A DNA stretch of 33,989 nucleotides from Oligoflexales bacterium (GCA_017985985.1 JAGNWK010000024.1:1-33989), one strand, 5' to 3'. Positions 7,040 to 15,718 are shown, numbered from the stretch's first letter. Translations and numbers: made by a program. The notes: generated by a model not told the origin, from the sequence alone.

Positions 7040-9679
7040 ATGATTCAATCTGTTATCAAAGCTTTAGCAGCAGAAAGTCATCTCCACGAAGCTAATGTTC
7101 TCAATGCACTGACCCTGCTTTTTGAAGAGAATTGTACGATTCCTTTCGTTACACGCTATCGTAAAGAAAAAACAGGTTCCATGGACGAGGTCCAGCTCCG
7201 CACCTTACGTGATCGCTACACCTATATGAGCGAGCTTGAGGCGAGCAAAGAACGATACCTTAAAGTGGTGGAAGAGCACTGTAAGATGAAGCCTGAGCTC
7301 CAAGCTCAGCTCCCAGCCCTTAGGCTTAAATTCGCAAAATGCCAGACGAAGCAAGAACTGGAAGATCTCTATCTGCCATTCAAACCAAAACGCAGGACAA
7401 GAGCTTCCATCGCTAAAGAAAAAGGTTTGGAACCACTCTTCCTCAAAATTTTAGCAGAAAGTTCAACTCTGCAGGATCTTAAAGCCCTAGCATTGGGTTT
7501 TGTCACCAGCCCAGAAGCAGCCGCCGGCATGGATAAGGCCCTGGTCGTGACCGATGTGGATGCAGCTCTAGCAGGGGCCGCTGACATCTACGCAGAACAG
7601 ATCAACGAGAATGCAGAGCTCCGTTCGTTCATCCGACAAGTCAGCTTTACAACAGGCGTTCTGGTCTCCAAAAAAGTTACGAGCGCAACAAGCCCTAGTC
7701 CTAAAAATGTAGAAGAATCTAAATACGAAAACTACTTTGACTACCAAGAGCCCATCGACAAAGCTCTGTCTCACCGCATTATGGCTGTACGCCGAGGTGA
7801 GGCTGAGAAGGTGCTGAAAGTAATGATCGATGTGGATAAGGAATCCCTCCTAGAAGGCCTCATCTCTAAACTGTGTGAAGAACGCAGACCGACTCCTGCG
7901 GTAGAAGAATGGATCAGGCAGGCTGCTGAGGATGCTTACAAACGCCTCATCGCACCATCGATGGAAACTGAAATAAGGTTGAGCCTTAAGAACCGAGCTG
8001 AAGACGAGGCTATTCGTGTATTTACAACCAATCTCGAGAACCTCCTCCTTCTACCCCCTATCCCGGGCAAAGCCGTCTGTGGGATAGACCCAGGCATCAG
8101 GACAGGTTCCAAGATCTCTATCGTTTCAGAGACAGGGAAGCTCTTAGACCACAAAGTCCTCTACCCTCACTTTGACGACGAATCATCGCAGCAGACAAAG
8201 CAGGCCAAAGACAGCCTCAAAGCCTTGATCAGCAAGCACCAGGTCAAGTGCATAGCGATTGGTAATGGGACAGGTAGTCGAGAAATCGACCGCCTCGTGC
8301 TGGCCGTCATCCGCGAGAATGATTGGAAAGATGTCCGCCGTGTTGTGGTCAATGAAGCGGGCGCCAGCGTGTACTCAACCGACGAAATCGCGAGAGAAGA
8401 ATTTCCTGATCTCGACCCCACTATCCGTAGTGCTGTGAGCATTGCTCGTAGACTTCAAGATCCACTCGCTGAACTGGTGAAGATCGACCCCCGATCCCTG
8501 GGTGTTGGACAGTATCAACATGACTGCGACGTCAACAAGCTCAACAACCATCTGAAGGAAACAGTCGAAAGCTGTGTGAACCGAGTGGGTGTCAACGTCA
8601 ATACAGCCTCCTACAAATTGCTCAGCTATGTGTCCGGTATTGGCGCAACACTGGCTAAAAACATCGTTTCCTACAGAGATCAGAAGGGAAGTTTCTCATC
8701 GAGGGAAGACTTCGGAGCGATCACAGGTTTTGGACCGAAAACTTTCGAACAAGCTGCTGGCTTCCTACGTGTTCCCGGTTCAAAAAACCCGCTCGATAAT
8801 TCTGCCGTCCATCCAGAAAGCTACGGAGTCGTTGAACGTATTGCGAAAGACCTTAATCAGGCTTTAGAAGATTTCATCGGTAAAAAAGAACTCGTCAATA
8901 CAGTCCCCTTTGAAAAATATGTCTCCGAAGAAATCGGGATGCCAACGCTTCTTGACATAGCCAAAGAGTTAGTGAAACCAGGTCGAGACCTCAGAGAAGA
9001 CGGGATACGCCTGTTCTACTCAGATGAGGTTTCTACCCTCGACGATCTCCAGGTCGGCATGAAGCTCAAAGGCACTGTGTCGAACGTCACTAAATTTGGT
9101 GCTTTCGTCGACATAGGTGTACATCAGGACGGCCTCGTCCATATCAGTGAGCTCTCAGATAAGTTTATTGAGGACCCCGCTTCCTGCGTTTCTGTTGGGG
9201 ATGTGCTCGACGTCTATGTTCTAGACGTAGATAAGACGAGAAAACGCATAAGTCTGAGCTGCAAAAGCCAGAAGCCTGCTGCCCCTAAAGCGGCAAGCAA
9301 CCAAGCAAGAAGAGAAAATAGTCCTTCTCAAGCTAGGCCTCAAGCGACCCAAAATTCAAATTCAGGTCAGGCTCAGAGACCCTACAGAGCACATGCCGGT
9401 GGGGGACAACAGCAGAATCATAACAGAGGAGACAGAGGGCCTTCTTCTGACCGAGGGCAGCACCGCGATGGGCCTTCTAGTTCCAGACCCCAGTCTTCTA
9501 GGCCCCAATCGTCTAGGCCTCAGCAGGATCAACATCCTCAACGAGACAGGCAGAATGTGGCCTCTTCAAGGGGACACGATGCAGGAAGAGATCAGAGACA
9601 GAGGGGATCCTTTAAGAAGGAACCAGCTAAAAGTTTCTCCCTCTCCGATCTTGTCAGCAAGTTCAACTCCAGGTCTTAA
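7040..9679 (+). CDS. tex: Tex-family RNA-binding transcription accessory protein
   Basis: 879 aa. The order of parts is that of Tex: N-terminal helical region with PFVTRYRKEKTG; a YqgF/RNase H-like domain around residue 345 (CGIDPGIRTGSKISIV); helix-hairpin-helix repeats near 520-560 (VSGIGATLAKNIVSYRDQKG); and an S1 RNA-binding domain at about 668-742 (GTVSNVTKFGAFVDIGVHQ, GLVHISELS). Tex binds nucleic acid and affects transcription and stress tolerance. Unlike typical Tex of about 720-780 aa, it has a tail of about 135 residues rich in Gln, Arg, Ser and Pro, with SSRPQ repeated three times, likely disordered and RNA-binding. The start ATG has AGAGG 11 nt upstream, which is rather far. Confidence 0.95.
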   Translation: MIQSVIKALAAESHLHEANVLNALTLLFEENCTIPFVTRYRKEKTGSMDEVQLRTLRDRYTYMSELEASKERYLKVVEEHCKMKPELQAQLPALRLKFAKCQTKQELEDLYLPFKPKRRTRASIAKEKGLEPLFLKILAESSTLQDLKALALGFVTSPEAAAGMDKALVVTDVDAALAGAADIYAEQINENAELRSFIRQVSFTTGVLVSKKVTSATSPSPKNVEESKYENYFDYQEPIDKALSHRIMAVRRGEAEKVLKVMIDVDKESLLEGLISKLCEERRPTPAVEEWIRQAAEDAYKRLIAPSMETEIRLSLKNRAEDEAIRVFTTNLENLLLLPPIPGKAVCGIDPGIRTGSKISIVSETGKLLDHKVLYPHFDDESSQQTKQAKDSLKALISKHQVKCIAIGNGTGSREIDRLVLAVIRENDWKDVRRVVVNEAGASVYSTDEIAREEFPDLDPTIRSAVSIARRLQDPLAELVKIDPRSLGVGQYQHDCDVNKLNNHLKETVESCVNRVGVNVNTASYKLLSYVSGIGATLAKNIVSYRDQKGSFSSREDFGAITGFGPKTFEQAAGFLRVPGSKNPLDNSAVHPESYGVVERIAKDLNQALEDFIGKKELVNTVPFEKYVSEEIGMPTLLDIAKELVKPGRDLREDGIRLFYSDEVSTLDDLQVGMKLKGTVSNVTKFGAFVDIGVHQDGLVHISELSDKFIEDPASCVSVGDVLDVYVLDVDKTRKRISLSCKSQKPAAPKAASNQARRENSPSQARPQATQNSNSGQAQRPYRAHAGGGQQQNHNRGDRGPSSDRGQHRDGPSSSRPQSSRPQSSRPQQDQHPQRDRQNVASSRGHDAGRDQRQRGSFKKEPAKSFSLSDLVSKFNSRS

Positions 9680-9721
9680 AAAACAGGGAAGCAAGGGGAG
9701 TGGTCGATCCTAAAGGGGGGA

Positions 9722-9758
9722 GATTTCTAAAGAGGGGGGAACGCCCTCTTTAGAAATC
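9722..9758. terminator. Perfect 15-bp hairpin between convergent genes
   Basis: GATTTCTAAAGAGGG at 9722-9736 and its exact complement at 9744-9758, with a 7-nt loop. It sits between the stop of tex and the stop of the convergent HAD-domain gene, where a bidirectional terminator is expected. No good T-run follows on either strand, so it could instead be a repeat element. Confidence 0.65.
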
Positions 9759-9763
9759 AAAAA

Positions 9764-11398
9764 CTAGTCCGTTGCATCAATAACAGCGCCAGCCGCAGCT
9801 CCAGCGGCGGCCCCTGTTACACCGACAGCCCCCAGAATAAGAAGACCTGCTGCAAAAGCTTTGAATTTGGAAGCACTGCCCTCATATTTTAGTTCCGAAA
9901 CTTTTTTAGAATCGGCTCTAAATTCTTCTCGAATTTTGAGCCTCAGCTTTCCATCAGAAATTTCACCACCCTTAAAATCAGCACCAAGGGCCTGTTTCTT
10001 TGCAACTTCTCCAAACTTATTGAGGACGAGGTCCTCCATAGCCACTGTATCTAGGATAAGACGGTTGCTGCCAGCAACGGGATTGGCACGCACCTCAGCC
10101 ACGAAGCGAGCGTACTCATTTTGGTCCATAAGACCTCGAATCATAGCCAGATGACTCACATCCGACATACCGCCCGCAGCTTTATTTCCTTGAAGTTTGA
10201 GTCCTACGATGGGAAGGCCAAGGCTAGCTCGTCTGACCTGGTCGATAAAACGGTACTTATCATCAGCAAAGAACACAAGATCATATTCTTTTTGCCTATC
10301 TCTTGGAAACTGCTTAAACAGATTTTCCATAAGAGTCGCTTTTCCGCCTAAAAAGTCGAGAAAAATGCTCTTTGTTGCATTGAAATCCATCAAGGGGTTT
10401 GATGTTTTTCCGACAGTGGGAGCGGAAATTTTAAATCGTTCTTGCACCTCTGCCAACGTTGCTTTTTGATTAGCTTCTTTAAGTTCAACTAGCAACTCCT
10501 CCTGCAGTGCCTCTCCGACTCCGATCCTGTGATTAAAAGTAACGAGACCTATGTCATGCCCTTTATTGAAGAGCTCTGCCAGCGTCTCCATAGCCCCCGG
10601 CTTGAACTTAGGCTTACGAACAATAAGGGATTTCATATTCCCATCTGCACCTTTGACTTCAATTTTTCTCCAACCATCTGGAACTTTTGCATCCTCAGCA
10701 CCAGCCCACTCCCTTGCATCTGGTCGATAGGTCTCATCGATCAGGGTTTCATCCAAATCGAAAGTAAAGAGAGAATGGCCTTTCAGGGGTTTATCCTTAC
10801 CATCAACAGGGCTTGTCTTATAGCCGTCGACAAAGGTTTTCCCATCTTTCGCAAGGGCTTCAGCATTCCACTCTGCCAGCTTGAAATAGCGAAAGTACCA
10901 ATAAGCTCCGACCAGACCTACAGCAGCCACACCGGCCGCAGCTCCACCTATTGCCATAGCCTGTGTCGCTGATAAAGAGGACCCCGCACTTTGTGCTTTT
11001 AACTTATCAACAAGCTGCCCCTTGTTGAGGGTCGTTGGTTCACTGCAAGTTTCGGGAGCTCCGTCCTCTCCTCCTTTACAAGTTTTAAGTGAGATAGAGG
11101 AAAGATCTTCGATAGGCAAAATATCGGCAGGTCCATCTTTGGTGATCGTAGTCTCCGTGCACTCTTTTTTCATGTCACAGACGGTCGCCACAACCTTATC
11201 GGCATCGTCATCCATGATGACACCCGAAGCAATCGCCTCGCCGTTGACCTCCTTCTCAGGGGTCTTCTCCACCACAGTTCCTGTCTTTTTTGTGACCTGC
11301 TCTACTGGTGCTGCGGACTTTTTAGTACCCTTGCACTGAGCAAAGAACATCACGAATGCAGCGGCTAGGAATGGAGAAAAAAATTTCTTAACGTCCAT
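9764..11398 (-). CDS. Lipoprotein-like envelope protein with a HAD-type (DUF2608-like) domain
   Basis: 544 aa. The N-terminus is a signal-like stretch ending FFAQC (C22), an imperfect lipobox. A low-complexity Lys/Glu/Thr region follows, then a membrane helix at about 144-168 (ATQAMAIGGAAAGVAAVGLV). From about residue 208 there is a HAD phosphatase fold: motif I DLDET (214-218), motif II within LVTFN, a likely motif III Lys, and motif IV FFADDKYRF. Motif I DxDxT fits a phosphohydrolase. The layout resembles DUF2608-type proteins of Legionella, Coxiella and Chlamydiae; that assignment is by memory of motifs. The C-terminus has an Ala/Gly-rich hydrophobic helix. The start is ATG 11398 with GAGGA just upstream; this start region is duplicated 46 bp further upstream. 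Confidence 0.75.
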   Translation of the reverse strand: MDVKKFFSPFLAAAFVMFFAQCKGTKKSAAPVEQVTKKTGTVVEKTPEKEVNGEAIASGVIMDDDADKVVATVCDMKKECTETTITKDGPADILPIEDLSSISLKTCKGGEDGAPETCSEPTTLNKGQLVDKLKAQSAGSSLSATQAMAIGGAAAGVAAVGLVGAYWYFRYFKLAEWNAEALAKDGKTFVDGYKTSPVDGKDKPLKGHSLFTFDLDETLIDETYRPDAREWAGAEDAKVPDGWRKIEVKGADGNMKSLIVRKPKFKPGAMETLAELFNKGHDIGLVTFNHRIGVGEALQEELLVELKEANQKATLAEVQERFKISAPTVGKTSNPLMDFNATKSIFLDFLGGKATLMENLFKQFPRDRQKEYDLVFFADDKYRFIDQVRRASLGLPIVGLKLQGNKAAGGMSDVSHLAMIRGLMDQNEYARFVAEVRANPVAGSNRLILDTVAMEDLVLNKFGEVAKKQALGADFKGGEISDGKLRLKIREEFRADSKKVSELKYEGSASKFKAFAAGLLILGAVGVTGAAAGAAAGAVIDATD

Positions 11399-11467
11399 AA
11401 GTCCTCATCCATTGTTACTTGTGTCGGCAAGGTATAACGTCCATAAGTCCTCATCCATTGTTACTTG
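11389..11467. repeat. 33-bp direct repeat duplicating a start region
   Basis: The segment 11389-11421, which holds the start codon and ribosome binding site of the HAD-domain gene, recurs at 11435-11467, 46 bp away. The outer copy would encode only the nonapeptide MDVIPCRHK on the minus strand before a stop. Confidence 0.85.
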
Positions 11468-11666
11468 CGAAAAGCTTGCTCGCGAAAAGCTTGCTCGGAG
11501 CAAATCGGTGCGTGCAAATCGGTGCGTGCGAAAAGCTTGCTCGGAGCAATCGGCGCGTAGCTGCAAAACTTGCGCAGCCTTCCCCCCTCGGAGCAAATCG
11601 GTGCGTGCGAAAAGCTTGCTCGGAGCAATCGGTGCGCAGCTACAAAACTTGCGCAGCCTTCCCCCC
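11468..11666. repeat. Complex repeat cluster with two 72-bp units
   Basis: Two 72-bp copies (11516-11587 and 11595-11666, three mismatches) are preceded by partial copies of the same modules (GCGAAAAGCTTGCTCG and GCAAATCGGTGCGTG). Each unit contains the imperfect palindrome TTGCTC-G-GAGCAA and ends in TTGCGCAGCCTTCCCC. That ending resembles the CTGCGCAG...TTCCCC core of the 39-nt repeat found further along the window. The open frames crossing this stretch are products of the repeat and I see no gene in 11399-11726. Confidence 0.85.
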
Positions 11667-11726
11667 AACCATCTGCAGTGTCTAAGGTCAATTTTGTTAT
11701 TTTAAATAATACAGGATTTTTTTTAA

Positions 11727-12995
11727 CTAAGTCCAGGCCCCGCGCTCACGCCAGATCTCGCCATGATTATTCTCTAGCAGAAGATCTTCCTGGCTGGAGC
11801 CTAAACGATACTCAGGATAGATGGGAATTTTACCGGAAGGGCTATCAACAATATAGGTAGGTATGGCAAATCCACTGACCTGACCACGTAGGCCTTTAAT
11901 GATTTCGAGCCCTGTTTTGACAGAGCTCCGCAAATGCTCCGTCCCCTCAACCAGGTGGGGATGAAATAGGTAATAGGGGCGAACACGATTCCTCACCAAG
12001 GCCCGGCATAGACCCTTCATCCTCTCCAGACTGTCGTTAACCCCTCTAAGAAGTACGGACTGATTCCCAACAGGGATCCCGTTGTCAGCTAGGTTAGCGA
12101 TAGCCTGACAGGCCTCTGGAGTCAGTTCTTCCTCACAGTTGAAGTGCGTGTTCACCCAAACGGGGTGATACTTGGCAAGAATTTGACCCAGTCGACGGGT
12201 AACGCGATAGGGGAGGGTCACAGGAGTTCTCGTCCCAAATCTTATAATCTCAATATGGGGGATTTCACGTAGTCGCTTGAGGAGCTGCTCAATGCTCGAG
12301 TCACTCGCTATAAAGGGGTCACCACCTGTGATCAAGACATCTTTTATAGCTGAATTAGAGGCGATATATTCGATGCCCTTGTCAATGATCCGGCGATTGT
12401 AGTGCAGACCCTCTTCCTCGTCTCTTCTCTTGCGATAGCAATAACGACAGTAGACCGGGCAGAGCATAGCCACACAGAAGGCAACCCTATCGGGATATAA
12501 ATGGACAACTTCTGGAACTGGGGAATGCAAAATTTCTTCGAGGGGATCCGCACACCCGAGACGATCCTCTTTTTCCTCAGCTCGTGGTAGAGCCTGAAGA
12601 CGGATGGGACAATTAGGATTGTTCTCATCCATCAACGCCGCATAATAAGGGGTGACCCCTGCCTTAAACAGCTCTTTAAGATCTGTAAAGCCATCTTTCT
12701 CAGATGCGGACAAGGAAAAAGTAAACCCCTTCCCAAAATCAGCCTCTTCCTGCAATTGGTGGCGCATTTGCCAAAGCCAAGAGCTGAACTGCTGCGGGGT
12801 CACTTGGAATCTAGCTGCAGCTTTGCACGTAAGGGATTGAGGGTCACTAGCAAAAACTGAGAAGTCCTCTGGAAGACTCGAATCAAAAGGGAGATTTGAA
12901 CTCACTAAGCACGGCTCACTTACTGAAATTGGAATCGACTCTTTGACGAAGTTCGGTTCCTGTCCGCCAGACAGGGAGTTTTTTTGAAGGAACAT
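11727..12995 (-). CDS. KamA-family radical SAM lysine 2,3-aminomutase-like protein
   Basis: About 420 aa. The radical SAM cluster motif CPVYCRYC (CxxxCxxC) lies near residues 179-186, followed by the KamA-type segments VLITGGDPF, RFGTRTPVTLPYRVT, VNTHFNCEEE, NGIPVGNQSVLLRGVND and YYLFHPHLVEGTEHLR. The C-terminal TYIVDSPSGKIPIYPEY corresponds to the lysine and PLP-binding end. It should interconvert alpha- and beta-lysine, either free or for EF-P modification (EpmB-like). No efp or epmA is in the window, so the role is open. The start is uncertain: GTG 13007, ATG 12995 (GAGG close upstream) or GTG 12905, which is 10 nt after the ihfB stop. The first two overlap the ihfB coding end. Confidence 0.88.
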   Translation of the reverse strand: MFLQKNSLSGGQEPNFVKESIPISVSEPCLVSSNLPFDSSLPEDFSVFASDPQSLTCKAAARFQVTPQQFSSWLWQMRHQLQEEADFGKGFTFSLSASEKDGFTDLKELFKAGVTPYYAALMDENNPNCPIRLQALPRAEEKEDRLGCADPLEEILHSPVPEVVHLYPDRVAFCVAMLCPVYCRYCYRKRRDEEEGLHYNRRIIDKGIEYIASNSAIKDVLITGGDPFIASDSSIEQLLKRLREIPHIEIIRFGTRTPVTLPYRVTRRLGQILAKYHPVWVNTHFNCEEELTPEACQAIANLADNGIPVGNQSVLLRGVNDSLERMKGLCRALVRNRVRPYYLFHPHLVEGTEHLRSSVKTGLEIIKGLRGQVSGFAIPTYIVDSPSGKIPIYPEYRLGSSQEDLLLENNHGEIWRERGAWT

Positions 12996-13203
12996 GAACC
13001 TCAGCACCTGTTTTGGGGTTACGACCTACATAGCTTTTGTACTCTTTTACAGAGAACGCCCCAAATCCTCGAATTTCGACTCGGCCACCCTGACACAAGA
13101 CATCCGCCATGTTATTAAAAAACAGCTCCACGAGTTCTTCGGCCTTAAATAGGGTGATACCAGATCTCTCTGCTAATTTCTCAATAAGCTCTGACTTGAC
13201 CAT
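12916..13203 (-). CDS. ihfB: Integration host factor beta-like DNA-bending protein
   Basis: 95 aa from ATG 13203, chosen because MVKSELIEKLAE matches the family start and GGGAGA lies about 8 nt upstream. The HU/IHF fold is clear: EIRGFGAFSVKEY and the GRNPKTG loop with the intercalating proline, then a basic PVWRTGTELRQRVD end. Resemblance to IhfB (MTKSELIE...) is closer than to HU. It bends DNA in nucleoid organisation, replication and transcription. It lies directly upstream of the kamA-like gene on the same strand, and the two probably share a transcript. Confidence 0.9.
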   Translation of the reverse strand: MVKSELIEKLAERSGITLFKAEELVELFFNNMADVLCQGGRVEIRGFGAFSVKEYKSYVGRNPKTGAEVHVPSKKLPVWRTGTELRQRVDSNFSK

Positions 13204-13321
13204 AAAAGCTATCTCCCAAATGAATAATAAAACGATCACCAGAGTTCTAAATTTCTCATAGAAAGAGCACCTGCCATTCTACCATGACCGATATAAAAAT
13301 AAAAGAACTAAGGTTCTGGAA

Positions 13322-13360
13322 TCTGATGCTAAAAAATTTATATAAATTTTTATCATCAGA
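13322..13360. promoter_or_regulatory. AT-rich 39-bp palindrome in the divergent ihfB upstream region
   Basis: The centre, 13332-13351, is a perfect 20-bp palindrome (AAAAATTTAT and its complement). It is flanked by TCTGATG (13322-13328) and CATCAGA (13354-13360) as outer arms, separated by 3 and 2 nt. It lies about 120 bp upstream of ihfB and 87 bp upstream of the plus-strand gene at 13447. It could be an operator, an IHF-type bent site for autoregulation, or a cruciform-forming repeat. Confidence 0.6.
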
Positions 13361-13446
13361 AAGTGCGCTCTGCGGAATGCTCTACATTGACATTTCCTCA
13401 CTTTATTCGCATAAAACCTTCCCTTGTTCGGAGGATCGGAGATCAC

Positions 13447-13863
13447 ATGACAAAAAGTTGGACAAAGTCAGAGGCTGAAAAAGTGGCTGAACTGACTTCT
13501 ATGGTATACCAGCAAGGCAGCACTTGGGTATTTCAAGAAACAGATATTGAAACTGGCACAACTCGACTATCGAGAGGGCACACCCAAAAAAGCTCGGAGA
13601 GACAGCTAAAGATCTGGAGAAGAGAGAGAGTAGAAGCGCTGCTCCGCGCAGACCCGCAGGCACCAGCTTACGTGCTTCGCGTCTGGCACGAGAACCCAAG
13701 CTGGAAGGGAGAAGGCGTCTGGCACTGGGCCTCCACCCATTGGTATACGACAGAGGAAGAGGCTAAACTAGCGATGGAACCCAAAGCTATTGCCGACCCC
13801 TCACCCCATCAGGTCCTCGAAATCCCTCGAGGAGAACTCCCAGGCCACTTTACCGTCGCTTAA
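13447..13863 (+). CDS. Hypothetical 138-aa protein
   Basis: Start ATG at 13447 with GGAG 6 nt upstream; a longer reading from 13363 lacks a ribosome binding site. The protein is soluble, with an N-terminal helix, a central charged region (RQLKIWRRERVEALLRAD) and a Trp-rich stretch (VLRVWHENPSWKGEGVWHWA) near the middle. No signal peptide or known motif is seen. It is convergent with comM, 34 bp apart. I do not recognise a family. Confidence 0.65.
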   Translation: MTKSWTKSEAEKVAELTSMVYQQGSTWVFQETDIETGTTRLSRGHTQKSSERQLKIWRRERVEALLRADPQAPAYVLRVWHENPSWKGEGVWHWASTHWYTTEEEAKLAMEPKAIADPSPHQVLEIPRGELPGHFTVA

Positions 13864-13897
13864 CTCCCAACTAAAAGGGAGGCCCTCTTCAGACCAA

Positions 13898-15502
13898 TTA
13901 GAGCCCGTAGGCAGAATCCCCCCGCTCTTTAGCGCAACTTTCAGGAAGCCACGCTAAAGCTTGGGTGAGATCCACTTTATTGATGCACGGCCTTTCTTCC
14001 AGATCAGCCAGAGATCGCGCCAATCTCAAGGACCGAACAAGACCTCTTTTGCCTAGATTTTGTGGGAGGCTCTCTTCCATAAGATTTTGAAAGGCATCCG
14101 CCTCAAGACCCGATATATGGATCATCTGTTCTGCGGGAATATCCCGATTATAGCGAACACCAATCCTCGAATTTCTTTCGAGGCCAAAGCCCCTAGCTCG
14201 AAGGACCTTTAAACCCATTTCTAAAGTCTGAGAAGGACCCTGTCTTTTCTTATTCAGTTCAAAAAAAAGGGAAGAATGAGAAGAGACGTTCTCTTTAAAG
14301 GTCACATGGACATCGATTCTATCGAGAATAGGCCCTGAGACTTTTCGCCGATAGGCCAATATCTTTGAACTTGGACATACGCACGACCTTCTACGACTCC
14401 CCAGCCACCCACAGGGGCAGGCGTTACAGGCTGCAATCAGGGTGATTTCTGAATCCCAAATAACTTTCTTCTTGGCTCTCGAAACCCTCACCCTCCCCGT
14501 TTCTAGCGGTTCCCTCAGACCCTCCACGACGTCTCTTCTGAACTCGGGAAACTCGTCTAGAAAGAGAACCCCCCCATGAGCGAGAGCCAACTCACCGGGG
14601 TTGTCAGGTAAACCTAAAATAGCAGCAGCACTCGCCTGATGATGAGGAGCTCGAAAAGGAGGCCTGCCGGCCAGTAGCCCTCTTGGAATACTTTGTAAAA
14701 AGCAACTATGGATCTTAAGAGCCTCAAGATGGTGCTTCTTTTCCATAGAGGGAATAATGCTGGTCACTCGTGAGGAAAACATAGATTTTCCGGTCCCGGG
14801 AGTGCCATAAAGAAGCAAACTATGTAGCCCTGTCGCAACAACCATAGCTACTTTTTTCAAGGGTTCATCAAGTACCATATCATCAAAATGAGGCTCGCCC
14901 TGATCCAACGTACGCTCTGCAGTAGAACAGGTCTCATCATTGGTAAGCCGCCTACCCGACTCGATCTCCCCGGTAAAAATCCATCGCAATACCCCCTGTA
15001 AATTGTCGAAGGCAATCCATTTGAGCTTCCCCGAGCTCGAGTGAAGACGGGTGAAGGCTTCTGCCTCCTTGAGATTTTCTGATCCGATAATCACTCCTTC
15101 AAGATTCTGCCCGGCAGCTGTGATAGCAAAAGAAATAACCCCCTTCACCGGCTGTAGCCTACCGTCCAGGCTCAACTCTGCCGCCAACAGCCAGTTTCCA
15201 AGATCAACACAGGGAGTCTCTCCTTTAATTAAGATGGCCAAAGCAACGGCAAAGGGTAAATCAAAGTGATTACCATCTTTTCTGCTATCAGCTGGGGACA
15301 GGCTTACTACCACCCGCTTCTGGGGTAAATTGAGCCCAATCCCATCCAAGGCGGTCAGCGCTCGCTCGAGACCATTCTTGCAAACCTCGGACGCATGACC
15401 GATAAGCTGTATCCCTACAAAACCTCGAGTGTAGCTACATTCCACTTGCAGAAGACTGCATTCCATCGCATCGTATAAGGCTGTTTGCACACGAACAGAC
15501 AT
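13898..15502 (-). CDS. comM: ComM/YifB-family Mg-chelatase-like AAA+ ATPase
   Basis: 534 aa. Residues about 1-170 form the ChlI-type Lon-protease-like domain (ALTALDGIGLNLPQKRVVVS, DLPFAVALAILI). The AAA+ module has Walker A GTPGTGKS (233-240) and Walker B GGVLFLDEFPEF. The C-terminal Mg_chelatase_C domain includes SGPILDRIDVHV, LGKRGLVRSLRLARSLADLE and a cysteine cluster in CNACPCGWLGS and SCVCPSSK. ComM is a hexameric helicase that helps branch migration of incoming DNA in natural transformation. Length is near the usual 500-510 aa. The start ATG has AGGATG 6 nt upstream. The gene is divergent from argS. Confidence 0.95.
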   Translation of the reverse strand: MSVRVQTALYDAMECSLLQVECSYTRGFVGIQLIGHASEVCKNGLERALTALDGIGLNLPQKRVVVSLSPADSRKDGNHFDLPFAVALAILIKGETPCVDLGNWLLAAELSLDGRLQPVKGVISFAITAAGQNLEGVIIGSENLKEAEAFTRLHSSSGKLKWIAFDNLQGVLRWIFTGEIESGRRLTNDETCSTAERTLDQGEPHFDDMVLDEPLKKVAMVVATGLHSLLLYGTPGTGKSMFSSRVTSIIPSMEKKHHLEALKIHSCFLQSIPRGLLAGRPPFRAPHHQASAAAILGLPDNPGELALAHGGVLFLDEFPEFRRDVVEGLREPLETGRVRVSRAKKKVIWDSEITLIAACNACPCGWLGSRRRSCVCPSSKILAYRRKVSGPILDRIDVHVTFKENVSSHSSLFFELNKKRQGPSQTLEMGLKVLRARGFGLERNSRIGVRYNRDIPAEQMIHISGLEADAFQNLMEESLPQNLGKRGLVRSLRLARSLADLEERPCINKVDLTQALAWLPESCAKERGDSAYGL

Positions 15503-15583
15503 GAGTCATCCTGTCATTCCGATTCATTTAAGACATCCATGCTTATTAGATCAAAAACCAGGCCTGGGGTCCCATGACTTCTT

Positions 15584-15702
15584 GGCAAGGACGGGTTTTG
15601 GGGAAAACTGGCAAGGAGGGGTTTGGGGAAACTGCGCAGCTGGTTCCCCTTTTAACTGCACGAGCAAGGAGGGGTTTGGGGAAACTGCGCAGCTGGTTCC
15701 CC
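15584..15702 (+). repeat. 39-nt hairpin repeat, two identical full copies plus a truncated one
   Basis: Full copies at 15611-15649 and 15664-15702 are identical. A truncated unit of about 27 nt (15584-15610) lies immediately 5' of the first. Each has the GCAAGGAGGGG head and a hairpin closed by GGGGAA/TTCCCC around CTGCGCAGCTGG. Here the repeats are upstream of argS (17 nt from its start) in the divergent comM-argS region, so they are not acting as a gene-end terminator for a neighbour. Confidence 0.92.
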
Positions 15703-15718
15703 AACAAAGAAAGAAAAT

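Noticed and set aside
11405..11860. Several open frames on both strands rich in ACEKLARS-type repeats
   Set aside because: They follow the DNA repeat units in several frames at once, the mark of repeat-derived rather than selected coding.
13284..13478. 64-residue plus-strand frame upstream of the hypothetical gene at 13447
   Set aside because: It runs through the AT-rich palindrome, lacks a ribosome binding site and overlaps a better-supported gene in another frame.
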